Source of the DNA: an uncultured Atopobiaceae bacterium
GTDB lineage: Bacteria > Actinomycetota > Coriobacteriia > Coriobacteriales > Atopobiaceae
Direction of reading: 5' to 3'
Assembly (NCBI GenBank): GCA_944321005.1
Contig: CALUJT010000118.1
Location: 1-7,018 of the forward strand
Length of the DNA: 7,018 nt
The number at the start of each line of letters is the position of its first letter. The first letter of the stretch is position 1. The notes under the pieces are model-generated. The model was not told where the DNA came from. It saw only the letters and a program-made list of their open reading frames with translations, and searched no databases. Shown here piece after piece: positions 1-5,172 of this stretch. Position numbers and translations under genes: made by a program.

Positions 1-539
1 AGCGTGGTCACGCGGAACATCTCGCCGGCGCCCTCGGCGTCGGAGGTGGTGATGATCGGCGTGTTCACGTAGACGAAGCCGCGCTCCTGGAAGAAGCGGT
101 GGATGGCGTAGGCCGCCACGGAGCGCACGCGGAAGACCGCGCGGAAGAGGTTGGTGCGGCTGCGCAGGTGCTGCTGGGTGCGCAGGAACTCGCGGGTCTG
201 GCGCTTCTTCTGCATGGGGTAGTCCGGTGCCGAGGCGCCCTCCACCGTGATGGTCGCCGCCTGGAGCTCAAAGGGCTGCGGGCGGTCAGGCGTGAGCGCG
301 AGCGTGCCCGTGACCACGAGGGCCGAGCCCACGCCCGTGGCGGCGATCTCGTCGTAGTTGGCGAGCTTCTCGCGGTTCATGACGACCTGCAGGTCCTTGA
401 AGCAGGAGCCGTCGTTGAGCATGACGAAGCCGAAGTTCTTCATGTCGCGGACCGAGCGGACCCAGCCCGCCACCGTCACGGTGGTGCCACCGAGCTCGTC
501 CATGTCAGCGAAGAGCTGAGAGATGTGGGTGCGTTCCAC
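1..539 (-). CDS. asnS: Asparaginyl-tRNA synthetase, N-terminal part (cut by window edge)
   Basis: Class II aminoacyl-tRNA synthetase that charges tRNA-Asn with asparagine in the cytoplasm using ATP. Only the first 179 codons are visible; the family is usually about 460 residues, so most of the catalytic domain lies outside the window. Residues about 20-105 form the OB-fold anticodon-binding domain (VTVAGWVRSVRD, then LNDGSCFKDLQVV). The linker YPMQKKRQTREFLR and HLRSRTN follow at about 107-130, and class II motif 1 surrounds NTPII at 159-163. The run SDAEGAGEMFRVTTL at 166-180 is typical of AsnRS rather than AspRS. The start is GTG at 539-537, chosen because GGAGGAG lies five bases upstream and the first residues, MERTHISQLF, fit the family. 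It is transcribed away from the ATPase gene. No interruption is seen in the visible part. Confidence 0.95.
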   Translation of the reverse strand, partial: MERTHISQLFADMDELGGTTVTVAGWVRSVRDMKNFGFVMLNDGSCFKDLQVVMNREKLANYDEIAATGVGSALVVTGTLALTPDRPQPFELQAATITVEGASAPDYPMQKKRQTREFLRTQQHLRSRTNLFRAVFRVRSVAAYAIHRFFQERGFVYVNTPIITTSDAEGAGEMFRVTT

Positions 540-583
540 GGGTACTCCTCCGAGGTTCTTCTCGCCTGTAATGAGCCTATGTA

Positions 584-589
584 ACTCTA
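584..589 (-). promoter_or_regulatory. Possible -10 box for asnS
   Basis: On the minus strand this reads TAGAGT within GCGCTAGAGTTAC, about 45 bases upstream of the asnS GTG. It resembles the GCTAGAAT box in front of the helicase gene at 5139-5144. I see no convincing -35 box at the right distance, so this is a weak call. Confidence 0.3.
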
Positions 590-649
590 GCGCAACGCAC
601 GGGGCGGCGCTCGCAGGGCCCGTGGCCGAGAAGAGCCGGGACGACCAGC

Positions 650-745
650 TGGTAACCTCGCGTTACCAATTTTGAGAAAACTGGTCACGTGAGATTACCA
701 ATTTTAGTAATATTGGTAATATGAGGTTACCAGTTGTGGAGGTCA
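650..745 (+). promoter_or_regulatory. Three tandem 32-bp units, each with a TGGTAAC/GTTACCA dyad (probable operator array)
   Basis: Units begin at 650, 682 and 714, exactly 32 bases apart. Each starts with a 19-bp dyad, TGGTAAC-N5-GTTACCA. Site 1 (650-668) is a perfect 7+7 palindrome. Site 2 (682-700) has TGGTCAC and ATTACCA; site 3 (714-732) has TGGTAAT and GTTACCA. In units 1 and 2 the dyad is followed by ATTTT. Other overlapping symmetries result: an 11-bp perfect inverted repeat at 649-659 and 723-733, and a 9-bp one at 694-702 and 712-720. The 32-base step is close to three turns of B-DNA, so proteins bound at the sites would lie on one face of the helix. Site 3 overlaps the best -10 box and ends just before the ribosome-binding site, as expected for repression of the ATPase gene. 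The binding protein is unknown; the ATPase itself or a distant regulator are both possible. Confidence 0.7.
714..722 (+). promoter_or_regulatory. Probable extended -10 promoter of the ATPase gene
   Basis: TGG followed by TAATAT forms an extended -10 box (TGn at 714-716, hexamer at 717-722). Transcription would begin near 729, giving a leader of about 20 bases with GGAGG at 738-742, seven bases before the ATG. No good -35 hexamer is present, which an extended -10 can tolerate. The box lies inside dyad site 3. A second TAATAT at 708-713 is an alternative. Confidence 0.4.
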
Positions 746-749
746 TAGC

Positions 750-2123
750 ATGAATGAAACCATCGCGGTCATCCTCCGGGAGTTCTCCCTCGACCTCTAT
801 CGACCCATCGTGCCGCGCGACCTCGACCTGGGCGAGCCCCTCGTCCCTCGTGCGGGCAACCTCGTCAAGGTTGTCACGGGCATGCGACGCTCAGGCAAGT
901 CCTACCGCCTTTTTCAGGAGATGGACAGGCTTCTTGCGGCGGGCGTTCCCGAGAGGCGCATCTGCTACTTCAACTTCGATGACGATCGATTGGGTCCCGT
1001 AACCCCACGCACGGGCGACGACCTTCTCGAGACCTTTCGCTACCTCAACCCCGAGACGCAGCCTGAGGAAGGAATCTACCTCTTTCTGGACGAGCTCCAG
1101 GAGATGAGCGACTGGGGTCGCTGGCTTCGCCGCATCGTTGACACCACCCGCGCAACCATCTATGTGACCGGATCGTCGTCGAAGATGCTGACGAAGGAGA
1201 TATCCACCGAGTTCCGCGGTCGCGCGCTTGACTTCGAGCTGCTCCCCTTCTCCTTCGGCGAGGTAGTCTCCCTCAATCCGGAGCTCGCCGCACATCGGAG
1301 GGAGCCCGCCCACACATCCTCGAGCTTGGCTCAGTTCCAGGCCCTTCTTGATGCGTACCTTGACAAAGGCGGGTTTCCCGCAGTCCAGGACCTGCCGCGG
1401 CCAAGAGCAAACGCCCTGCTCCAGTCATACGCCCAGCGCGTCGTGGCCAAGGACGTGGTTGAGCGCCACAACCTGTCCCGGCCGCGCGTCGCCTCCGCCC
1501 TGGCAACGAGGCTCCTCGGCCTCAATGCGCGACAGCTCTCCGTGAGAAAGATCGAGAACGACCTGCGCTCGGCAGGCCTTGCCACGGGACGCGGGTACCT
1601 CGCGGGTCTCGTCTCGTACTTCGAGGAGGCGTATCTGCTCTTTCAGGTCAAGGAGTTCTCGCGCTCGCTCTCCGAGAGCACGACCGCCCAGCCAAAGGTC
1701 TACGCGGTAGACCCGGGGCTTGCGCTCGCCAACAGCCGGGCGGGGGTGAACGACCGAAGACAGCGGCTCGAGAACGCCGTGTATCTGGAGCTTCGCAGAC
1801 GAAACCCCTCCGCACGCGAGGGGACCATATCCACGCTTCACACCCACGAGCACGGATACGAGATCGACTTTGTGGTTGGCGACGTCCTCGATGGTGCTCC
1901 ATACCAGCTCGTTCAGGTCACGGACCGCATGGATGACCCCGAAACCGCCGAGAGGGAGACCCGCGCGCTCTGGGAGGCGATGCGGGAGTCGCGTCTCGAC
2001 GAGGGGCTCATCGTGGTAGGAAACGGCCCAGCGGCGACATACGAGTCAGAGGCCGGTCGCATCGCGCAGGTGCCCGCATGGAAGTGGCTCCTCTCGGACG
2101 ATGCGGGCGCCGCGGACAAGTAG
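750..2123 (+). CDS. AAA_14/DUF4143 family ATPase, function unknown
   Basis: A 457-residue P-loop ATPase of the AAA_14 plus DUF4143 architecture, common in anaerobes and archaea; its cellular role is not established. Visible motifs: Walker A GMRRSGKS at 44-51, Walker B LFLDELQ at 111-117 (D114, E115), sensor-1-like VTGSSS at 139-144, and the family segment FRGRALDFELLPFSFGE at 155-171. The DUF4143 half contains YLDKGGFPAV (203-212), KDVVERHNL (234-242) and KVYAVDPGLA (316-325). It ends in a nuclease-like fold with ENAVYLELRRR (341-351), EIDFVV (371-376) and LVQV (388-391). This resembles PD-(D/E)XK proteins, but the usual catalytic lysine position appears to be Q, so nuclease activity is doubtful. 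Length is normal and the frame is intact. ATG at 750 has GGAGG seven bases upstream. No signal peptide or membrane segment is seen. By eye it uses more ATA, TTT and CGA codons than its neighbours, which suggests acquisition by transfer. It has no visible partner gene. Confidence 0.88.
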   Translation: MNETIAVILREFSLDLYRPIVPRDLDLGEPLVPRAGNLVKVVTGMRRSGKSYRLFQEMDRLLAAGVPERRICYFNFDDDRLGPVTPRTGDDLLETFRYLNPETQPEEGIYLFLDELQEMSDWGRWLRRIVDTTRATIYVTGSSSKMLTKEISTEFRGRALDFELLPFSFGEVVSLNPELAAHRREPAHTSSSLAQFQALLDAYLDKGGFPAVQDLPRPRANALLQSYAQRVVAKDVVERHNLSRPRVASALATRLLGLNARQLSVRKIENDLRSAGLATGRGYLAGLVSYFEEAYLLFQVKEFSRSLSESTTAQPKVYAVDPGLALANSRAGVNDRRQRLENAVYLELRRRNPSAREGTISTLHTHEHGYEIDFVVGDVLDGAPYQLVQVTDRMDDPETAERETRALWEAMRESRLDEGLIVVGNGPAATYESEAGRIAQVPAWKWLLSDDAGAADK

Positions 2124-2126
2124 AAT
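2121..2126 (+). promoter_or_regulatory. Probable -10 box of pyrE, overlapping the ATPase stop codon
   Basis: TAGAAT at 2121-2126 starts with the TAG stop of the upstream ATPase gene. Transcription would start near 2133, leaving a leader of nearly 40 bases before the pyrE ATG. The same hexamer lies at a similar place in front of the helicase gene. The -35 region lies inside the ATPase coding end and is not recognisable. Read-through from the ATPase gene is an alternative source of pyrE transcript, since no terminator lies between them. Confidence 0.4.
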
Positions 2127-2170
2127 CTAGCTACGCACACGACGCGGCCCGTCCGCCGGAAGGAGAGCAC

Positions 2171-2833
2171 ATGGAAGCCTACAAGCGCGAATTCATCGAG
2201 TTCATGGTGGAGTCCAACGTCCTGAAGTTCGGCGACTTCACGCTCAAGAGCGGGCGCAAGTCCCCCTTCTTCATGAACGCCGGCGCCTACGTCACGGGCT
2301 CCCAGCTCAAGCGCCTGGGCGAGTACTACGCCCACGCCATCCACGACAACTTTGGCCTGGACTTCGACGTCCTCTTTGGGCCGGCGTACAAGGGCATCCC
2401 CCTGGCCGTGACCACCGCCATCGCCCTGCACGACCTGTACGGCAAGGAGGTCCGCTACTGCTCCGACCGCAAGGAGGAGAAGGACCACGGCGCGGACAAG
2501 GGCGGCCTGCTGGGCACCAAGCTCGCCGACGGCGACCGCGTGGTCATGATCGAGGACGTCACCACCTCCGGCAAGTCCATCGACGAGACCTACCCCAAGG
2601 TCACGGGCGCCGCCAACGTGGAGGTCAAGGGCCTCATCGTCTCGCTCAACCGCATGGAGGTGGGCAAGGGCGGCGTCGTGACCGCCCAGCAGGAGATTCA
2701 GGAGAAGTACGGCTTCCCCGTGGCGAGCATCGTGAGCATGGCCGAGGTCGTGGAGGCCCTCGACGGCACCGTCATCACGCCCGAGCTCAAGGCCGCGATC
2801 GACGCCTACTACGAGCAGTACGGCGTCAAGTAG
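2171..2833 (+). CDS. pyrE: Orotate phosphoribosyltransferase
   Basis: Joins orotate to PRPP to give orotidine 5'-monophosphate, the fifth step of de novo pyrimidine synthesis, in the cytoplasm. The product is 220 residues, normal for the family. Key signs: FGDFTLKSGRKSPFFMNAG at 20-38, the loop FGPAYKGIPLA at 69-79, the catalytic-loop region YCSDRKEEKDHG at 96-107 (R100, K101, K104 and H106 in the usual pattern), and the PRPP-binding motif VVMIEDVTTSGKSID at 124-138 with the paired acids E128 and D129. The frame is open further upstream to 2078, but ATG at 2171 is chosen because AAGGAG lies just before it and MEAYKREFIEFMV matches the expected first helix. No other pyr gene is visible. A strong hairpin terminator follows, with an extragenic palindrome between. 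Composition is strongly GC-biased at third positions, unlike the gene upstream. Confidence 0.95.
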   Translation: MEAYKREFIEFMVESNVLKFGDFTLKSGRKSPFFMNAGAYVTGSQLKRLGEYYAHAIHDNFGLDFDVLFGPAYKGIPLAVTTAIALHDLYGKEVRYCSDRKEEKDHGADKGGLLGTKLADGDRVVMIEDVTTSGKSIDETYPKVTGAANVEVKGLIVSLNRMEVGKGGVVTAQQEIQEKYGFPVASIVSMAEVVEALDGTVITPELKAAIDAYYEQYGVK

Positions 2834-2840
2834 CGAGAGC

Positions 2841-2869
2841 TTGACAGTTTGCTCAGGTCAAACTGTCAA
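2841..2869. repeat. 29-bp extragenic palindrome, copy A
   Basis: Starts seven bases after the pyrE stop. It consists of arm TTGACAGTTTG, a centre CTCAGGT, and the matching arm CAAACTGTCAA, giving an 11-bp perfect inverted repeat. It differs from copies C and D at one position (T instead of A at base 8). No T tract follows, so it is not itself a typical intrinsic terminator. Confidence 0.85.
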
Positions 2870-2871
2870 GG

Positions 2872-2910
2872 ACGGGCCGGGGCGCTTTTGAGCTGCGCCC
2901 CGGCCCGTTT
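2872..2910 (+). terminator. Rho-independent terminator of pyrE
   Basis: A 14-bp perfect stem, ACGGGCCGGGGCGC at 2872-2885 with its complement at 2895-2908, closes a nine-base loop. Only a short TTT (2908-2910) follows before CCC, so the tail is weak although the stem is very stable. It lies about 40 bases after the pyrE stop and could also hinder transcription arriving from the convergent deacetylase gene. Confidence 0.75.
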
Positions 2911-2918
2911 CCCGTAGC

Positions 2919-2946
2919 TGACAGATTGCTCATGACAGATTGCTCA
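2919..2946. repeat. 14-bp perfect tandem duplication at the edge of copy B
   Basis: TGACAGATTGCTCA occurs twice back to back (2919-2932 and 2933-2946). The second unit is the beginning of extragenic palindrome copy B; the first is a truncated copy of the same left half. Slippage or partial duplication within the repeat would explain it. Confidence 0.85.
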
Positions 2947-2960
2947 GGTCAAACTGTCAA
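2932..2960. repeat. 29-bp extragenic palindrome, copy B
   Basis: Identical to copy C except for its first base (A instead of T, where the tandem duplication joins). It lies 16 bases beyond the stop codon of the deacetylase gene, which runs toward it. It has the same orientation as copies A and C and the opposite orientation to copy D. The few bases after it (GTCGTTTGACGC) also resemble those after copy C (GTTGCTTACGC), so the related segment may be slightly longer than 29 bp. Confidence 0.85.
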
Positions 2961-2976
2961 GTCGTTTGACGCAACC

Positions 2977-4323
2977 CTACTCCACCACCTCGGTGGCCCA
3001 GACGTGACCCTCGGGCACCGTGGCGTTTCCGGACGCCACCGACTCGGGGATGCGGCTGTCCGTGGAGAGGAGCTCGTTGATGGTCACGAGCTCGTAGCCG
3101 TCCGCCTGAAGGCTCTCGATGATCCGGGGCAGCGCCTCGACGTCCTGGTCTCGGTTGCCGCCGCCGTCGTGCATGAGGATGATGCTGCCGTTGGTGACGC
3201 CCTGCGTGGAGTTCTCCACGATCGCGTCGACGCCCGGGAGCTCCCAGTCGAGGCTGTCGAGGTTCCAGATGATCGAGGCGGAGAAGGTGCCACCGGAAGC
3301 GGCCCACGTGCTGGTGTCGAGCGCGCCGTAGGGCGGGCGCAGCACCGTGGTGTCGCCGCCGCCCGCGGAGGAGATGGCGGAGAACGTCTGCGTCACCTCG
3401 GAGCGCAGCGCGTCCGGGTCGAGCAGGGTGAGCTGCTCGTGGTTCTGGGTGTGAGAGGCCACCTGGGAGCCCTGGTTCTTGATGGCCTGAACGAGATTCT
3501 CCCTGCCGGGGATCTGCGAGCCCAGGCAGAAGAAGGTGGCGCGCGCGCCGTACTTGCTCAGGATGTCCAGGTACTGCTGGGTGTACTTGCTCGGGCCGTC
3601 GTCAAACGTGAGGGCCACGACCTTGCGGCCGTTGTCCGGCCTGACGTTCACGCTCTCCAGCTTCACGTTCTGGACGGGCTCGATGACCTCGCCCTCCACG
3701 GCCTCGCCGGAGATGTCCCCCACCGTGAACTTCTGCCGGCCCGTCTTGCCGTACTGGGAGACGTACGTGACGGCGCCCACGCTCGCGGCGGGCTCGAGCT
3801 TGGGCTGGGACTCGCGCTCCTCCTCGTGGGAGGGCTCGGTCACGTCCGTGCCGTCACCAAAGGTGATGACCTCGTTGCCCTTGGCGCGGAAGGAGCCGAT
3901 CTCGTCCTCGCTGAGCTCGTCACCGTTGACCTTTGCGGTGAAGGCGGTGCCGCCCCCCTCCTCCAGGACGTTGCCGCCCACGGAGACGAGGTTGCCCGGC
4001 TTGGGCGAGGCGCCCGTGACGGACAGGATGTCCGTGAGGCCCGAGTCGATCTTGACCTCGGCGGACTGCCCGTTGACGCTCACGTAGACCGTGCGGTTGA
4101 GCCACATCCACACGCCGCCGCCCACGATCACGGCAATGACGAGAAGGGCTATGAGGGTGATGCCGCGCCCCTCCCTCGAGCCGCCGCGCTTGGGCTTGCG
4201 GCGCTGCGGAGAGGGCGCATGGCCGGAGGCCTGCCTGCGGGCGGGCGCCGTGCGCAGGTGAGGGGGAGCCGTGCGGGCGTGCGGGCTGGGCTGGTATTGG
4301 CCACGAGAGTAGTTCTCGCTCAT
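2977..4323 (-). CDS. Membrane-anchored polysaccharide deacetylase (NodB/CE4 family)
   Basis: A 448-residue protein likely to remove acetyl groups from a cell-surface polysaccharide such as peptidoglycan; the exact substrate cannot be read from sequence. Residues 1-53 are polar and basic (RRKPKRGG near 41-48) and probably cytoplasmic. One hydrophobic segment at about 55-75 (ITLIALLVIAVIVGGGVWMW) would anchor it with the rest outside. Residues 79-200 are an extracytoplasmic region beginning TVYVSVNGQSAEVKID, reminiscent of small ubiquitin-like repeats in wall proteins, with an acidic linker HEEERESQPKLEP. The NodB domain spans about 233-420 with all five motifs: TFDDGPS (239-245; D241, D242), SHTQNH (290-295; metal histidines H291, H295), RPPYGA (329-334), DSLDW (356-360) and ILMHDGG (382-388; H385). 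It therefore looks catalytically complete. ATG at 4323 has only a weak purine run (GGATGGAAT) upstream. The leader contains a small hairpin, GTGACG/CGTCAC, at 4419-4434. Copies of a 29-bp palindrome lie beyond both ends of the gene. Confidence 0.92.
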   Translation of the reverse strand: MSENYSRGQYQPSPHARTAPPHLRTAPARRQASGHAPSPQRRKPKRGGSREGRGITLIALLVIAVIVGGGVWMWLNRTVYVSVNGQSAEVKIDSGLTDILSVTGASPKPGNLVSVGGNVLEEGGGTAFTAKVNGDELSEDEIGSFRAKGNEVITFGDGTDVTEPSHEEERESQPKLEPAASVGAVTYVSQYGKTGRQKFTVGDISGEAVEGEVIEPVQNVKLESVNVRPDNGRKVVALTFDDGPSKYTQQYLDILSKYGARATFFCLGSQIPGRENLVQAIKNQGSQVASHTQNHEQLTLLDPDALRSEVTQTFSAISSAGGGDTTVLRPPYGALDTSTWAASGGTFSASIIWNLDSLDWELPGVDAIVENSTQGVTNGSIILMHDGGGNRDQDVEALPRIIESLQADGYELVTINELLSTDSRIPESVASGNATVPEGHVWATEVVE

Positions 4324-4481
4324 CTATTCCATCCGTTCGTGCTGACGCTGACAATGGGAGGGAGCGCGCGCAAGGGCGCGACCGACCCTCAGCCTACCAG
4401 TTTGGGGATGGGGAATCGGTGACGGTTGCGTCACTTAACCGCTGGTACACGGAGCCAACACGTGGCCTGCTAGATTGCCGT

Positions 4482-4558
4482 CGCTTGACAGATTGCTCAG
4501 GTCAAACTGTCAAGTTGCTTACGCGCTTGACAGTTTGACCTGAGCAATCTGTCAAGCG
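4482..4558. repeat. 33-bp perfect inverted repeat made of palindrome copies C and D
   Basis: The arms are 4482-4514 and 4526-4558, perfectly complementary over 33 bp, with an 11-base spacer at 4515-4525. The left arm contains copy C (4485-4513) and the right arm copy D (4527-4555), each a 29-bp palindrome in its own right with arms of the TTGACAG type. Transcribed RNA could fold into one long hairpin or two small ones. It begins 15 bases beyond the nitroreductase stop codon, so it lies at that gene's 3' end. No T tract follows on either strand, which argues against a standard intrinsic terminator. The paired arrangement resembles BIME-type pairs of REP elements. Confidence 0.9.
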
Positions 4559-4572
4559 CGTGCACCGCCGCG

Positions 4573-5087
4573 CTAGAGGCGGGAGACGAGCTCCTCCTTG
4601 GGCTTGCGCTCGAAGTGCTTGGCCGCGGGCTCGTCGCCCTCCGCGGGGTAGCCCAGCGGGAAGAGCGCCACGAGGTCGTAGCCTGCCGTCTCGGGGAAGG
4701 CCTCCTTCACCGCCGGCGCGTCGAAGTGCCCCACCCACGTGGTGCCCAGACCGAGGTCGTGCGCCGCCAGCATGATGTGCGCCCCACGATGGAGGCGTCC
4801 ACGTCGGCGAAGTTGCGGCCGTCGTACTTGCGGACCCACGCCTCCTCCGGCGCGGCGCCCAGCATGAGGATGACCCTGGCTCCAAAGCTGAAGCGCGTGA
4901 GCTCGGAGAGGCGCTCGACCGCCTCCGGGCTCTCCACGACCCAGACGTGCCAGGGCTGCTTGTCCACCGCGGTGGGGGCGTCGACGGCAGCGTCCAGGAG
5001 CGCCTCGATCTTCTCGGCCTCCACGGGCGCGTCCGAGAAGGCGCGGCAGGAGTAGCGGTCGTGCGCGAGCTGCAGGAAGTCGGTCAT
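4573..5087 (-). pseudogene. Small nitroreductase family protein, frameshifted
   Basis: Members of this family are FMN-dependent NAD(P)H oxidoreductases of the cytoplasm acting on nitro compounds, quinones or similar acceptors; the natural substrate is unknown. ATG at 5087 has GAGGGG upstream and begins MTDFLQLAHDRYSCRAFSD, with the FMN-phosphate-binding RYSCRAF pattern at 11-17. DAPTAVDKQPWHVWVV follows at 36-51. The frame is normal to VDASIVG (residue 102). The rest of the family sequence, AHIMLAAHDLGLGTTWVGHFDAP through FPLGYPAEGDEP to SRL, continues in another frame and stops at 4573. One extra C in the CCCC run at 4782-4785 would restore a 171-residue protein, a normal size for a short nitroreductase. 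As it stands, translation ends at 4707 after 24 out-of-frame residues. A sequencing error in a homopolymer is a real alternative to a true mutation. It is divergent from the helicase gene. Confidence 0.85.
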
Positions 5088-5117
5088 GGGAGCCCCCTCA
5101 CATCGATGGACACCTCG

Positions 5118-5123
5118 AGTATA
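5118..5123 (-). promoter_or_regulatory. Probable -10 box of the nitroreductase gene
   Basis: On the minus strand this reads TATACT, close to the TATAAT consensus, about 30 bases upstream of the ATG at 5087. Transcription would start near 5111. No clear -35 box is found at the usual distance. Confidence 0.45.
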
Positions 5124-5138
5124 CCCCCGCCTCCGCGC

Positions 5139-5144
5139 TAGAAT
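5139..5144 (+). promoter_or_regulatory. Probable -10 box of the helicase gene
   Basis: TAGAAT in the context GCGCTAGAATGG, placing a start near 5151 and a leader of about 20 bases ahead of the ATG at 5173. The same hexamer lies upstream of pyrE. The two divergent -10 boxes here are only 15 bases apart, so their promoters would overlap and may compete. The -35 region is not recognisable. Confidence 0.4.
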
Positions 5145-5172
5145 GGGTGGTCCACCATCTGATAGGAGACGC

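Noticed and set aside
99..584. Plus-strand open frame of 161 codons opposite asnS
   Set aside because: It overlaps a well-recognised AsnRS on the other strand and has no ribosome-binding site or family resemblance.
2078..2170. Upstream extension of pyrE in the same frame
   Set aside because: The extension overlaps the end of the ATPase gene, lacks family similarity, and would bypass the well-placed AAGGAG and ATG at 2171.
4361..4390. GC-rich symmetric stretch in the deacetylase leader as a terminator or attenuator
   Set aside because: The pairing is imperfect, there is no T tract, and alternating GC sequence in such a genome pairs by chance.
2926..4422. Long open frame of 498 codons on the plus strand opposite the deacetylase gene
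   Set aside because: The minus-strand protein has all five NodB motifs and a clear membrane anchor. The opposite frame is open only because GC-rich codons rarely give stops; its product is low-complexity and rich in G, R, A and V with no recognisable motif.
4471..4476. TAGATT as a plus-strand -10 box for a small RNA running into the inverted repeat
   Set aside because: No -35 box is seen, no plus-strand gene follows, and the hexamer match alone is too weak.
4485..4555. TTGACA hexamers in the repeat arms as -35 promoter boxes
   Set aside because: None is followed at 16-18 bases by a credible -10 box. The hexamer is simply part of the conserved palindrome arm.
2841..4558. The 29-bp repeats as a CRISPR array
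   Set aside because: Copies are not regularly spaced, orientation varies, and a whole gene lies between copies B and C. No cas gene is visible.
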